Source: Acetobacteraceae bacterium (GTDB taxonomy: Bacteria > Pseudomonadota > Alphaproteobacteria > Acetobacterales > Acetobacteraceae). From it: a stretch of 7,156 bases of DNA. A model generated the notes under the pieces. The model did not search any database. It worked only from the letters and a program-made list of their open reading frames with translations, and was not told where the DNA came from. The translations under genes and the position numbers were made by a program. This document shows, piece by piece, positions 1 through 6,176 of the stretch. The DNA is taken from contig PLSZ01000110.1 of assembly GCA_003164305.1 (NCBI GenBank), positions 315-7,470 on the forward strand, read 5' to 3'. Every line of letters starts with the position of its first letter. The first letter of the stretch is position 1.

Positions 1-479
1 TGATTGGCCAGCAGCACCGCCCGCGCGTCCGGAGCGGCCGCTCTGATCGCCGGCTCCATCGCCGGATCCCCCGGGCGAAAATACGGAATCACCGGCATCC
101 GTCTTCCGATCCGCATCACGAAATACGGCGTCAGCGGCGGGATCGGATTTTCCAAATTCACGTCCGGCAAACACGCCACCGCCGTCGCCAACGTCGAGTG
201 CAAATGCACGATCGCGCCAGCGTCCTCCCGCGTCACGTAAAACGCGCGATGCATGAACACTTCCTTCGACGGCTTATCGCCGGATACGTGATGAAACTCA
301 CCATCGAGTTTCGCGATCCGCGCGGGATCGAGCCGTCCCAGGCTCGAGTTGGTCGGCGTGATCAGATACCCGTCATCGATCCGCATGCTGATATTGCCCG
401 CGCTGCCAACGGAAAACCCGCGCGCGAACAACGACGCGGCAAGTTCCTCCATCAGGTCACGCGATTGCGTTTCATTCAT
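1..479 (-). CDS. otnC: 3-oxo-tetronate 4-phosphate decarboxylase (class II aldolase/adducin family), 3' part outside window
   Basis: Only the first 159 codons are in the window; the gene continues past position 1. In characterised OtnK/OtnC pathways this enzyme decarboxylates 3-oxo-tetronate 4-phosphate to dihydroxyacetone phosphate in the cytoplasm. Visible class II aldolase features are GSAGNIS (residues 26-32, phosphate-binding loop), TPTNSSLGRL (41-50), the SKE segment with likely catalytic Glu73, and the zinc-binding HLH at 92-94 inside HLHST. The visible part ends at LLAN, where the family normally continues HG with the third zinc ligand, so that residue lies just outside. The ATG overlaps the otnK stop as ATGA, implying translational coupling. 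The specific decarboxylase name rests on the adjacent otnK; by sequence alone it could be another class II aldolase such as a fuculose-phosphate aldolase relative. Confidence 0.85.
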   Translation of the reverse strand, partial: MNETQSRDLMEELAASLFARGFSVGSAGNISMRIDDGYLITPTNSSLGRLDPARIAKLDGEFHHVSGDKPSKEVFMHRAFYVTREDAGAIVHLHSTLATAVACLPDVNLENPIPPLTPYFVMRIGRRMPVIPYFRPGDPAMEPAIRAAAPDARAVLLAN

Positions 480-1756
480 GGCGCGGCCCCTTCCAGCATT
501 TGAAACGCTTTCAGGAAGAAATCGGGGGCGCCGAAATTGCCCGACTTCAACGCCAGCAACAAATCCACGCCACCGCCGGACGTGAAGGTCCACGGCACGC
601 CCGGATCGATCTCCGTGCCGATGCGCAACCGCGTCACACCCAAACGCGTCACCACGGCGCCCGCGGTTTCCCCACCGGCCACCACCATGCGACGCACGCC
701 ACGCGCGACCAGCCCCTCCGCGATCCGAGCCATCGCGTCCTCCAACAGCGCCCCGGCCTGATCGGCGCCACCCAGTGCCACCTGAACCGCGGCGACCTTG
801 TCAGGCGGCGCCGACGCCGCGATCACCATCGGCGTATCGCCAACCTTGCCCTCCGCCCATGCCAGCGCCGCCTCGGCCAGCCGGGCCGCGTCCGGTGTCG
901 CCAACGGATCCAATTCGAAAACCGGCGTGTGCGAACGCGCGAACCCGAGTTGCGCCAGCGTCGCGCGAGAACAAGAACCGGACAACACCGCCGACGCCCC
1001 AGAAACGACCGGCAGCACAGCGGCGTCGTTGGCTTCCGGCAGCAACCCGGCACGGCGGAAGTTCCCTGGCAGGCCCATCGCGACGCCGGAGCCGCCACTG
1101 ACCAGAGCATGACGCGCGGCCGCCTCGCCGATCGCCAGCAGATGCGCGTCGGTCACGGCATCGACGATGGCGTGCCGGCGGCCTTCTTCCTTCAATCGGG
1201 TCAACGCGTCACGGATCGCCCCGGCGCCCTTTTCCAGCGTCGGAAAAGCAACGAGTCCGACCATCCCATCGGTCTGTCGCGACAGCACGCGCACCAGATT
1301 GGGGTCGGTCATCGGCGTCAGCGGATGATGCTGCATGCCGCTTTCGTTCAACAGCACGCCGCCCACGAACAGATGGCCGAGGTAAACCGTGCGGCCATTG
1401 GTCGGGAACGCCGGGCAGTGTAGCGAGAATCCGCAGCCAAGTTCCCGCGCCAAAGCATCGGTGACCGGCCCGATATTGCCCTGATCGGTGCTGTCGAAGG
1501 TCGAGCAATACTTGAAAAAATACTGTCGTGCCCCGGCCGCGCGCAGCCACGCCAACCCCGCCAGGCTCTGTTCAACCGCCCATTTCACTGGCGCGGTACG
1601 CGACTTGATGGCCACCACCACGGCATCGGCGTCCGGCACCTCATCGCCCAAAGCCGGCGTGCCGATCACCTGCACCGTGCGCATGCCGCCTCGCACCAGC
1701 ATGGAGCAAAGATCGGTGGCCCCGGTAAAATCGTCGGCGATCGCGCCTAACAGCAT
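476..1756 (-). CDS. otnK: 3-oxo-tetronate kinase (four-carbon acid sugar kinase, DUF1537 family)
   Basis: This 426-residue protein has the full length of the DUF1537 family, which uses ATP to phosphorylate 3-oxo-tetronate on O4. The N-terminal sugar-binding domain opens with the signature ADDFTGATD (residues 7-15), followed by KYCSTFDSTDQGNIG in the first third. The C-terminal nucleotide-binding domain carries AGGETAGAV (from about 360) and LKSGNFG (403-409), both family hallmarks. The start is supported by a strong AGGAGG at 1765-1770, 8 nt before the ATG. It follows the glycosyltransferase gene by 21 nt and overlaps otnC by 4 nt, the usual kinase-decarboxylase pairing of acid-sugar catabolic operons. 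The dehydrogenase (LtnD-like) and isomerase (OtnI) that normally complete the pathway are not in the window; they may lie past the left edge. The exact four-carbon substrate (erythronate or threonate series) cannot be read from sequence alone. Confidence 0.9.
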   Translation of the reverse strand: MLLGAIADDFTGATDLCSMLVRGGMRTVQVIGTPALGDEVPDADAVVVAIKSRTAPVKWAVEQSLAGLAWLRAAGARQYFFKYCSTFDSTDQGNIGPVTDALARELGCGFSLHCPAFPTNGRTVYLGHLFVGGVLLNESGMQHHPLTPMTDPNLVRVLSRQTDGMVGLVAFPTLEKGAGAIRDALTRLKEEGRRHAIVDAVTDAHLLAIGEAAARHALVSGGSGVAMGLPGNFRRAGLLPEANDAAVLPVVSGASAVLSGSCSRATLAQLGFARSHTPVFELDPLATPDAARLAEAALAWAEGKVGDTPMVIAASAPPDKVAAVQVALGGADQAGALLEDAMARIAEGLVARGVRRMVVAGGETAGAVVTRLGVTRLRIGTEIDPGVPWTFTSGGGVDLLLALKSGNFGAPDFFLKAFQMLEGAAP

Positions 1757-1777
1757 GGACGGAGCCTCCTTCCCTGA

Positions 1778-2812
1778 TCAACCAATCGCCAATGCGAACA
1801 AGTCACCCTGGGCTTTCCAGGACGGCAGTGTTTGTCCCACGCGCCACGCTTCCTCGGCCATCTCCTGGCGAAGTTCGCGCCCATAAATCAGCCGTCGCAA
1901 TGCCTTCGACAACTGATCGCGGTCGCCGACCGGGCAAATACAGCCGGACTCAGGCGTGATCAGCGATCCCGCCGCGCCGCCCGCGGTAACGACTACCGGT
2001 GAACCACGTTTCAACGCCTCGGCGATCGCCATGCCGTAGCCCTCGTAATGCGTCGCCAAAGCGAACAGATCGGCCCGCGACCAAACGGCGTCCAACGCCG
2101 CGCCAACCAGTTCGCCGGCGAAACGCACCCGTTGCGCGATGTCGAGTTCCTCGGCCAGCGCGACCAACTCACGCGCGTGCGGCGGATCCCGGTCGGGCGA
2201 GCCAACGATCGTCAGATGCCAGTCCAGATCCCACAACCTGGCCAACGCGCGCAGCAGCAGATCGTGCCCTTTACGAGGGATCAGCGTGCCAATCGACACG
2301 ATTTCGCACCCCGACCCCTCGCCTCCCGCGCTTCGTGGAGCGGCATCCGTGCCCGGAACGACGATGCGCACGCGGTCCGGCGGAATGTGAAACCGCGCGG
2401 TCAACGTTTCCGCCGTGGTCTCGCTGGTGACGATCAACCGGCTCAACCGCGGGAGCAGGCGGCGTTCGACATCGCCCAACGTCGCCTGGTGTGCCTCACT
2501 TATTCCGGTTTCCAGCGACACCGGATGATGGATCAACCCCACAGTGCCGCGCGACGAAATCGCGTCCTCCAATCCGCGGAACGCCGGCAGCGCCAGCCCG
2601 TCGATCAACGGTTTCGTATCCGCGGGCAAGCGGTCCCACGCGGCGCACGCGGCGTCGCGAGCAAAATCGTCGGCCATCGGAAACGCGCCGATCAGTTCCA
2701 CCACATCGACCTGGTGACCGGCCGCACGCAGCTCCGCGACGATCCGGCGGTCGTAGCCATAACCGCCGGACACCAGATCGAACGGCGCCGGAACGATCAG
2801 CGAGACGTGCAT
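1778..2812 (-). CDS. GT4-type glycosyltransferase
   Basis: This predicted GT-B fold glycosyltransferase has 344 residues and would transfer a sugar from a nucleotide-sugar donor to an unknown acceptor. The N-terminal half begins MHVSLIVPAPFDLVSGGYGY, with the glycine-rich acceptor-side loop SGGYGYDRR (15-23). The linker region shows VTSETTAETL (128-137), where GT4 enzymes typically have a V(T/S)xxxA segment. The donor domain has IGTLIPRKGHDLLLRAL (174-190) and an EGYGMAIAE E-x7-E motif (Glu257 and Glu265). The open frame extends 82 codons upstream, but that part lies inside the solute-binding protein gene and does not look like protein. The ATG at 2812 is preceded by GGAG at 2819-2822 with 6-nt spacing. 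It lies 20 nt after the upstream gene and 21 nt before otnK. Substrate and product are unknown; a glycosyltransferase is odd in a sugar-acid catabolic operon. Confidence 0.87.
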   Translation of the reverse strand: MHVSLIVPAPFDLVSGGYGYDRRIVAELRAAGHQVDVVELIGAFPMADDFARDAACAAWDRLPADTKPLIDGLALPAFRGLEDAISSRGTVGLIHHPVSLETGISEAHQATLGDVERRLLPRLSRLIVTSETTAETLTARFHIPPDRVRIVVPGTDAAPRSAGGEGSGCEIVSIGTLIPRKGHDLLLRALARLWDLDWHLTIVGSPDRDPPHARELVALAEELDIAQRVRFAGELVGAALDAVWSRADLFALATHYEGYGMAIAEALKRGSPVVVTAGGAAGSLITPESGCICPVGDRDQLSKALRRLIYGRELRQEMAEEAWRVGQTLPSWKAQGDLFALAIG

Positions 2813-2818
2813 CGAACG

Positions 2819-2822
2819 CTCC
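2819..2822 (-). promoter_or_regulatory. Ribosome binding site fixing the glycosyltransferase start
   Basis: GGAG on the minus strand, 6 nt before the ATG at 2812. It falls in the 20-nt gap after the solute-binding protein stop and decides for this start over the longer open frame reaching 3058. Confidence 0.7.
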
Positions 2823-2832
2823 GGTTCAGGCG

Positions 2833-4044
2833 TCACACGCCCTGAATGATATCGCCGAACGGCACCCATGTCTTGCCGTCGAACCGCACCAACTGCATCG
2901 CCTTGATCGGATGATAGTTGGTCGGGCTGGTGTTGACCTTGATCCCGGGCAGCAACACGGGAATCTCGAGGTCCTTCAGGTTGGTCGCCTGCTTCATCAC
3001 GTTCTCGCGCGAGAAGTCGTCGCCGCATTGCTTCAAAACCTGAACCAGTGCCTTGCACGCGCTGTAGCCGGAGACATAGCCAAGGTCCGTCAGGTCCGCG
3101 CCCTGCAGGTTCTTATCCATGAACGTCCGCCATTCCTTCATGCCGGCGTCGTCGTCCCAGTGATGATCGGTGGGATCCTTCATGTAGATGGTGGTGATCA
3201 GACCGACCGAGTTCTCCAACCCAGCCGGCGTCATCACCGCGCCCACCGAGTTCGACACGTTGGTCATCAGGAACAATGGCTTCCAGCCAAGATCGTGCAC
3301 TTTGCGGATCGCCTGCGCGGCGAATTTCGGTATCGCCGCCACCAGCAGCACATCGGCGCCCGAGGCCTGCAACGAGGTGATCTGGCTATCGAGCGTGGTA
3401 TCGGTCGTTTCGTATGTCGAAACCACCGTCGATGCGTCGAACTTATCGCCGAGCACGTCCTTCACGCCCGCCGGATAGTCCTTTCCGAAGTCGTCGTTCT
3501 GATACAGAATCGCGATCTTCGACCCCGGCTTCTCCTTCAGCACATACTTCGTATAGATCTGCGCTTCCGTCCGGTAACTCGGCTGGTAGCCGATGGTCCA
3601 GGGAAAGTGCTGGTAGTCGCCCCATTTATCCGCCCCGGTCGCGAGAAACAAATGCGGCACCTTCTTCTGATTGACATAGCGCTGGATCGCCGAGTTGGTC
3701 GGCGTGCCGAGCGTGTTGAACAGAAACGCGACCTGGTCTTGCTCCACCAGGCGGCGCACCTGCTCGACCGTTTTCGGCGGGCTGTACGCATCGTCGAGCG
3801 AAATGAAATTGATCTTGCGTCCGGCCACGCCGCCTTGCGCGTTGAACTCATTCCAGAAGGCCGTCTCGGCCTTGCCGATCACGCCATAAGCGGACGCGGG
3901 ACCGCTGTAGGGAATGGTGTGGCCGATCTTGATCTCGGTCGCGGTCACGCCCGGCGTGTCCGCCGCGCGGGCGGACAGGAACGGTGTCGCGAGCTTGCTG
4001 GTCAGCAAAGCGGAACCCGCGGTGAGTAAATGGCGGCGTCTCAT
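2833..4044 (-). CDS. ABC transporter solute-binding protein, branched-chain amino acid (LivK) type
   Basis: This 403-residue periplasmic binding protein would capture a small solute and hand it to an ABC permease. The N terminus MRRRHLLTAGSALL is a twin-arginine-like signal (RRxLL), with a probable cleavage after ARA at residue 27. The mature part starts in the family style, TATEIKIGHTIPYSGPASAYG, and shows typical type I features: AQGGVAGRKI, a lid-hinge stretch PHLFLATGADKWGD and a late YSACKALVQVLKQCG helix. AAGGAGA at 4051-4057, 6 nt before the ATG, supports the start. It is the first gene of the minus-strand run and overlaps none of the others. No permease or ATPase genes are present, so it either uses partners encoded elsewhere or is an orphan. 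LivK-type proteins bind many ligands besides amino acids, including aromatic acids and amides. The link to tetronates is inferred from position only. Confidence 0.9.
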   Translation of the reverse strand: MRRRHLLTAGSALLTSKLATPFLSARAADTPGVTATEIKIGHTIPYSGPASAYGVIGKAETAFWNEFNAQGGVAGRKINFISLDDAYSPPKTVEQVRRLVEQDQVAFLFNTLGTPTNSAIQRYVNQKKVPHLFLATGADKWGDYQHFPWTIGYQPSYRTEAQIYTKYVLKEKPGSKIAILYQNDDFGKDYPAGVKDVLGDKFDASTVVSTYETTDTTLDSQITSLQASGADVLLVAAIPKFAAQAIRKVHDLGWKPLFLMTNVSNSVGAVMTPAGLENSVGLITTIYMKDPTDHHWDDDAGMKEWRTFMDKNLQGADLTDLGYVSGYSACKALVQVLKQCGDDFSRENVMKQATNLKDLEIPVLLPGIKVNTSPTNYHPIKAMQLVRFDGKTWVPFGDIIQGV

Positions 4045-4133
4045 CGAGTGTCTCCTTGTTATTCTTTCTCAATAGCCTGAATCGCGCCACCACCAAAACC
4101 CGGACACGGCGCGAACCAAAAAAACGATCGTCT

Positions 4134-4151
4134 GTTACCGCGCGCTGTAAC
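4134..4151. promoter_or_regulatory. 18-bp imperfect palindrome, candidate operator in the divergent spacer
   Basis: GTTACCGCG followed directly by CGCTGTAAC; eight of nine arm positions are complementary. It lies in the 151-nt spacer between the divergently transcribed solute-binding protein gene (start 4044) and the DoxX-like gene (start 4196). The spacer holds both ribosome binding sites and no promoter I can call with confidence. Even-length palindromes of this shape with central CG are common as operators of LacI- or GntR-type repressors of sugar operons, but no regulator gene is in the window and the binding protein is unknown. Confidence 0.4.
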
Positions 4152-4195
4152 GTTGCGACCGCTGCCTTGTCCATCCTTCACCCAAGGAGATCCCA

Positions 4196-4639
4196 ATGGC
4201 GCGCATTCATCGTCTGTTCACCTGGCCCGCCGCGCTTTACATCGCCGGCGTTCTGTTATGGTACGAGCAATACAAACTGACTGGCAACGAAGGCTCGGTC
4301 TGGCTGTTCACCGTGCTGTCCGATTGGCTGCACATCCACGGTTATGAGAAACCGTTCCGCCTGTTCGTCGCCAGCATGGAAATCGCCGCGTCGATTTTGG
4401 TGGTCATTCCGTGGACGCGCATGTGGGGCGCGGCGTTCGCTCTTGGCGTCATGTCGGGCGCCATCTTCTTCCACGTCGTCAGTCCACTGGGCATCGACCC
4501 GTACCACGATGGCGGCGCCCTGTTCAAGGAAGCCTGCACCGTGTGGCTGTGCGCCGCGTTTATCCTGCTGTCCTACCGGACCGAGATCAGAGCCATCCTG
4601 ATCGGATTGATGGCGCGGATCAGGCCCGCCACGCCGTGA
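4196..4639 (+). CDS. DoxX-like small integral membrane protein
   Basis: This 147-residue protein has four likely membrane helices: about 7-23, 54-72, 76-96 and 112-127. The stretch from KPFRLFVASMEIAASILVV through the RMWGAAFALGVMSGAIFFH helix, with a short turn between helices 2 and 3, resembles DoxX/DoxX-like proteins. So does the loop SPLGIDPYHDGG before the last helix. The function of this branch is unknown; some DoxX relatives take part in thiosulfate oxidation or redox stress, but nothing here shows that. AAGGAGA at 4184-4190 is well placed before the ATG. It is divergent from the solute-binding protein gene. Its last 67 nt overlap the 3' end of the ECF sigma gene on the opposite strand. 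Family assignment is by overall resemblance only. Confidence 0.72.
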   Translation: MARIHRLFTWPAALYIAGVLLWYEQYKLTGNEGSVWLFTVLSDWLHIHGYEKPFRLFVASMEIAASILVVIPWTRMWGAAFALGVMSGAIFFHVVSPLGIDPYHDGGALFKEACTVWLCAAFILLSYRTEIRAILIGLMARIRPATP

Positions 4640-5361
4640 GCCAGCCAAACCAGGAAGCCGCGAGCCACACCGTCCGTGATCCCGCCGATCCCGCGCGTCC
4701 GCCGCGCGGGCCGCGTCGTCGCCACTCCCGGCGCCGGTTGCTCGCCGATCAGGATGTCGATCTCCTTGCGTATCCGGCTGCGTGCCCGGTGCAGCAAAAC
4801 GCGCTGGTTTTCGGCGCTGATCTCCAGCACCTCGCAGGTCTCCTCGGCGTCGCGGCCTTCCATGTCCCGCAGCAGGATGACCGCCTTCTGGCCGGCGGGC
4901 AGCCCGTCGATCACGGTTTGCACATGATCCCAAAGCTGCCGGCCGCCGACGATCCGCTCCGGGTTCAGCTCGTCCCACAATCTGGGCACCTCGACCCAAT
5001 GGCCATCCGGTTTGAACTCCGACAGTGGCACGCCGCGCTCGGACGGCGACGTTCCCTCCATCAGCGCGCCCAGTCCCACGGTGCGGCCCTCCCGGGAGAC
5101 GCGGGTGCGTGCGCGGTTCATGACGATGCTAAAGATCCAGGTGACCAGGCTGGAGCGGCCTTCGAACCGGCCCACCCCCGAGTAAACCGCGATCCACGAA
5201 TCCTGCACGACCTCCTCCGCCTGGGCATGGCTGCCGATAATCGAGGCGGCGAAACGGACCAGGGAGGCATGGAAACGCCGGACCAAAGCGCGATAGGCGT
5301 CGTGCTCGCCCCGGCGCAGGCGATCGACAAATTCCGGGTCGTCGAATTCGGTCGCGCGCAT
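4573..5361 (-). CDS. ECF-type RNA polymerase sigma factor with hydrophobic C-terminal extension
   Basis: This 262-residue sigma-70 family protein of the extracytoplasmic function group would direct core RNA polymerase to its own promoter set. Region 2 spans about 11-90, with AEEVVQDSWIAVYSGVGRFEGRSSLVTWIFSIVMNRA showing the DNA-melting and -10-recognition helices. Region 4 spans about 143-200 and includes LPAGQKAVILLRDMEGRDAEETCEVLEISAENQRVLLHRARSRIRK, the -35-recognition helix-turn-helix. The linker has the DGHWVEVPRLWDELNPE segment seen in several ECF groups. After region 4 come about 60 extra residues, with hydrophobic residues around 231-260 that ECF factors usually lack. The open frame reaches 5670, but upstream parts lie under the divergent zinc-finger gene, so the ATG at 5361 is chosen; its Shine-Dalgarno is weak. 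The neighbouring zinc-finger protein is its probable anti-sigma factor. I cannot name the ECF subgroup. Confidence 0.88.
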   Translation of the reverse strand: MRATEFDDPEFVDRLRRGEHDAYRALVRRFHASLVRFAASIIGSHAQAEEVVQDSWIAVYSGVGRFEGRSSLVTWIFSIVMNRARTRVSREGRTVGLGALMEGTSPSERGVPLSEFKPDGHWVEVPRLWDELNPERIVGGRQLWDHVQTVIDGLPAGQKAVILLRDMEGRDAEETCEVLEISAENQRVLLHRARSRIRKEIDILIGEQPAPGVATTRPARRTRGIGGITDGVARGFLVWLAHGVAGLIRAINPIRMALISVR

Positions 5362-5486
5362 CGTTCGGCTCAATCCCCTGTTGCCTCTCGCCGCGGGGAG
5401 CGCATGATCGCCTTGCCCGTTGCCCCGGTTCGCTCGCACTCTGCCACGCTCCGGGGTCGCGTGACGGGCATAATTGAGGCGCGCCG

Positions 5487-5738
5487 ATGAAAAAAGAGGA
5501 TTTCGCGTTAAAGTGCCGCGATATGGCCGAACTGGTGACGCCTTACCTGGAGGGTGCATTGCCGTTGCGGAAACGACTCGCCGCGCGGCTTCATTTGCGG
5601 CTTTGCACGGCCTGCCGAAATTATGTGGAGCAGGTTCGGCGCACCATTCGTTTTCTGGGGGGTGGGCCACCGCCCAGGCCTCCCGAAAACGAGAATGACA
5701 TCATCGCGTTGCTCGACGCGCGTGCGCCCGACCGGTGA
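5487..5738 (+). CDS. Small soluble zinc-finger anti-sigma factor (ZAS, zf-HC2 type)
   Basis: This 83-residue protein likely binds and holds the adjacent ECF sigma factor inactive. The zinc-binding signature is Cys10, His36, Cys40 and Cys43, the His-x3-Cys-x2-Cys arrangement of ZAS-domain anti-sigma factors. The helix between reads AELVTPYLEGALPLRKRLAA, matching the usual 'yldgeL' region before the ligand cluster. There is no membrane helix; the C terminus is a short proline-rich then acidic tail. Many family members continue into a transmembrane sensor, so this is a minimal form. GAGG at 5476-5479, 7 nt before the ATG, supports the start. It is transcribed away from the sigma gene across a 125-nt spacer, whereas most such pairs are co-directional. 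That pairing, and release by metal or redox loss, are inferences from the family. Confidence 0.8.
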   Translation: MKKEDFALKCRDMAELVTPYLEGALPLRKRLAARLHLRLCTACRNYVEQVRRTIRFLGGGPPPRPPENENDIIALLDARAPDR

Positions 5739-5777
5739 CAGCGCTTTTCGGTGGCATTTGCCGGTTTTCGCGGCACC

Positions 5778-5806
5778 TTGACAAAGTTCGTGTAGTTAGT
5801 TATATT
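5778..5806 (+). promoter_or_regulatory. Near-consensus sigma-70 (housekeeping) promoter
   Basis: A perfect -35 TTGACA (5778-5783), a 17-nt spacer and a -10 TATATT (5801-5806, five of six consensus). The start of transcription would be near 5813. It points at prkA, more than 500 nt downstream, or at an RNA encoded in between. Confidence 0.65.
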
Positions 5807-5835
5807 AACCATTCCATTAACTTTTTGTTAACCAT
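5805..5835 (+). promoter_or_regulatory. Cluster of CtrA-type binding sites over the promoter start point
   Basis: TTAACTTTTTGTTAAC at 5817-5832 matches the gapped CtrA consensus TTAA-N7-TTAAC exactly. The 8-mer TTAACCAT, also used as a CtrA motif in alphaproteobacteria, occurs twice (5805-5812 and 5828-5835), 23 nt apart. The cluster overlaps the -10 and the likely start of the TTGACA promoter, a position that would favour repression when bound. No ctrA gene is in the window; binding is inferred from motif match. Confidence 0.5.
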
Positions 5836-5995
5836 GCGGCTGTAGGTTGAATGAGCCGGAGTCGACACGAAATGACAACGTACTTAGAGTTGCGACATTA
5901 CCGACGATGCGACGCGTGATTCCGCGGCTTTGGCCGAAAGCGAGACTTGTCCACAAAATTCCGGTGTATGCGCCTACGATAAATGTTGAACTCGC

Positions 5996-6064
5996 GCGGA
6001 GCCCTCCGCACTATGCTGAACTGTCCGGGCAGGACTCGGGAGCAAGGGCCGATTCGGCTCCCGA
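5996..6064 (+). other. Three consecutive hairpins, possible structured RNA
   Basis: Stem 1 is GCGGA/TCCGC (5996-6000 with 6005-6009, 4-nt loop). Stem 2 is GTCC/GGAC (6023-6026 with 6032-6035). Stem 3 is TCGGGAGC/GCTCCCGA (6036-6043 with 6057-6064, 13-nt loop). Stems 2 and 3 abut, suggesting coaxial packing. None is followed by a T-run on either strand, so they are not simple intrinsic terminators. They lie 180-250 nt downstream of the TTGACA promoter and could belong to its transcript. Confidence 0.35.
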
Positions 6065-6151
6065 ATGTGTCAGGCACCCGAGTGTGTGGCGCGCGCTTGT
6101 GTCAAGCAAAAGCGGCACCTCAATGAAATGTTCATCACCCCAGATTTACGG

Positions 6152-6176
6152 GGAACGCACCATGTCCGGGCACGTT
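6152..6176 (+). promoter_or_regulatory. EcfG-type general stress response promoter for prkA
   Basis: GGAAC (6152-6156), a 16-nt spacer and CGTT (6173-6176) match the alphaproteobacterial sigma-EcfG consensus GGAAC-N16/17-CGTT in every position. Transcription would start near 6183, leaving a leader of about 140-150 nt before prkA. Stress control of prkA homologues is known in enterics through RpoS, and EcfG is the functional counterpart in alphaproteobacteria. Confidence 0.6.

Noticed and set aside
2491..4029. A 512-codon plus-strand open frame opposite the solute-binding protein gene
   Set aside because: It is an Arg/His-rich shadow frame antisense to a well-conserved periplasmic binding protein.
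4411..5490. A long plus-strand open frame of 359 codons opposite the sigma factor gene
   Set aside because: It is a high-GC shadow frame, rich in Arg, Pro, His and Gln, and lies antisense to a clearly recognisable sigma factor.
5362..5670. Extension of the sigma factor to an upstream start under the zinc-finger gene
   Set aside because: The added residues are low-complexity and antisense to the zinc-finger gene. Region 2 of ECF factors normally begins within the first 10-20 residues, as it does from 5361.
5851..5919. A 22-codon reading frame (MSRSRHEMTTYLELRHYRRCDA) just downstream of the strong promoter, as a possible leader peptide
   Set aside because: It has only a weak ribosome binding site and no codon-run or hairpin arrangement typical of attenuation, so it is not supportable as a gene.
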